From positions 124,001 to 188,000 of the forward strand of contig CAVUOA010000008.1 in NCBI GenBank assembly GCA_963742955.1: 64,000 bases of DNA, given 5' to 3'. Under the pieces are notes generated by a model that was given only the letters and a program-made list of their open reading frames with translations, was not told the origin of the DNA and ran no database searches. Below, one piece after another: positions 63,393 through 64,000 of the stretch (the stretch's first letter is position 1; every line of letters starts with the position of its first letter). Source of the DNA: CAVUOA01 sp963742955. GTDB lineage: Bacteria > Bacteroidota > Ignavibacteria > Tepidaquicellales > OLB5. The translations under genes were made by a program, and so were the position numbers.

Positions 63393-64000
63393 CTAAAAGA
63401 CGTGAAATATTGCCCCTGTGGCTTTGAAGAAAAGAAATATTCCCAGTAAAATAAGTATAGCACCTGCAGAAATATTAAGCTTGTTTACTGTTGAGGGGTT
63501 TATTCTGTGCTTATTGCCGGTGATTAGGCTTAACAAAGTATAGAACCAAAGAGCTGTTCCTAAAAACGCCCCTGATGAGAATAATAACCCTCCCCATATT
63601 GACCTGTCAATAATTCCATACCCTTTAATATATCCCACAAGTGCAATCCAAGATGCAGGCAGGGTTATTGATGAAAGACACAGCATTACCCCCATAATAA
63701 ACAAACCGCCATGATTAGTTTTATTCACAACAGGTACATGATGCTGTTTCGCAAATCCCGAAGCGCGGTCTTTAACAGCCTTTGCTTTTACCTGTGCGGA
63801 TTGGAGTTTTACACCCTGTTCCAGCTCAAGCTGTTCAATTGTCATTTTAGACCTCATTATCTTAATGCCGTATATAACAACAATCACGCATCCCGAATAG
63901 ATGAGGATAATTTGAATGGTATCAGCATTCCTTGAATAAAAGCGCGCTGCAGAATCAGGTAAAAGTGATATAAACAGTGAGATTCCGCCAAAGGCAATCA
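63393..64000 (-). CDS. LysE-family transporter, partial at the window edge
   Basis: The frame is open from the stop at 63393 to the right edge, so the N-terminus is missing. The visible 200 residues include hydrophobic segments (AFGGISLFISLLPDSA; IILIYSGCVIVVIYGIKIM), a charged cytosolic loop (IEQLELEQGVKLQSAQVKAK) and helices GGLFIMGVMLCLSSITLPAS, GGLLFSSGAFLGTALWFYTL and SAGAILILLGIFLFF. The pattern fits the LysE/RhtB amino-acid exporter family. The GTG at 63887 is internal, not the start. Substrate unknown. Confidence 0.75.
   Translation of the reverse strand, partial: IAFGGISLFISLLPDSAARFYSRNADTIQIILIYSGCVIVVIYGIKIMRSKMTIEQLELEQGVKLQSAQVKAKAVKDRASGFAKQHHVPVVNKTNHGGLFIMGVMLCLSSITLPASWIALVGYIKGYGIIDRSIWGGLLFSSGAFLGTALWFYTLLSLITGNKHRINPSTVNKLNISAGAILILLGIFLFFKATGAIFHVF

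Noticed and set aside
1..64000. tRNA, rRNA, tmRNA, RNase P or SRP RNA genes
   Set aside because: I looked through the intergenic regions for their conserved motifs and found none.

Overview
The window is AT-rich and densely coding, with many TTG starts, promoter-like TAnnTTTG elements and a secreted protein that ends in a type IX secretion (T9SS) sorting domain containing YQNYPNPFNPSTKI. It also carries LPS genes (lpxB, lpxK, lptE), a MurE with the meso-DAP motif DNPR, and an atp operon without beta and epsilon. Together these point to a Gram-negative member of the Bacteroidota/Chlorobiota/Ignavibacteriota group, most likely an Ignavibacteria-like bacterium. That placement is inference from gene content; no marker phylogeny was run.

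Layout. 0.1-8 kb: mixed housekeeping genes (gltX, a methyltransferase, a diheme cytochrome c, a T9SS-exported BNR protein, an acetyltransferase and a DCC thioredoxin-like protein). 7.8-8.4 kb: the first long non-coding gap, with an 8-bp tandem array and a GC-richer, hairpin-prone island. 8.4-16.5 kb: a membrane-anchored GH2-like protein that seems to have lost both catalytic acids, then smc, an M42 peptidase and a lipoprotein. 16.6 kb: a 35-codon membrane peptide behind an ECF-type promoter. 16.8-19 kb: a soluble TPR histidine kinase. 19.1-25.3 kb: a plus-strand envelope run (HAD phosphatase, ICMT-like methyltransferase, lpxB, lpxK, class-I glutamine amidotransferase, DUF4292 lipoprotein, EnvC-like LytM protein). 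25.3-25.9 kb: a frameshifted DUF559 nuclease gene between two copies of a C/G-tract repeat. 25.9-32.4 kb: an atp operon (atpZ-I-B-E-F-H-[259 aa]-A-[89 aa]-G) with two foreign ORFs. 32.6 kb: a stand-alone NFACT-R protein.

33-43.6 kb is a long minus-strand run: Ig-like lipoprotein, xseA, xseB, dxs, small lipoprotein, miaB, sigma-54 regulator, lptE, family 2 glycosyltransferase, TPR protein. 44.8-63.3 kb is a nearly complete division and cell-wall (dcw) cluster, transcribed on the minus strand from a promoter at 63.26-63.29 kb: mraZ-rsmH-ftsL-ftsI-murE-murF-mraY-[outer-membrane barrel]-murD-ftsW-murG-[PH-like membrane protein]-murC-murB-ftsQ-ftsA-ftsZ. It ends at a strong terminator at 44.6 kb. 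Just downstream of the promoter lie three TGGAGG repeats at an exact 10-bp period, a convincing MraZ operator. A LysE-family gene runs off the right edge.

Several minus-strand genes between 38 and 59 kb (small lipoprotein, dxs, murB, ftsW twice, murD twice, murE) each need removal of one base to restore a full-length conserved protein. This insertion-only pattern looks more like uncorrected consensus error than biology. The DUF559 frameshift is a deletion in a repeat-flanked locus and may be real decay.
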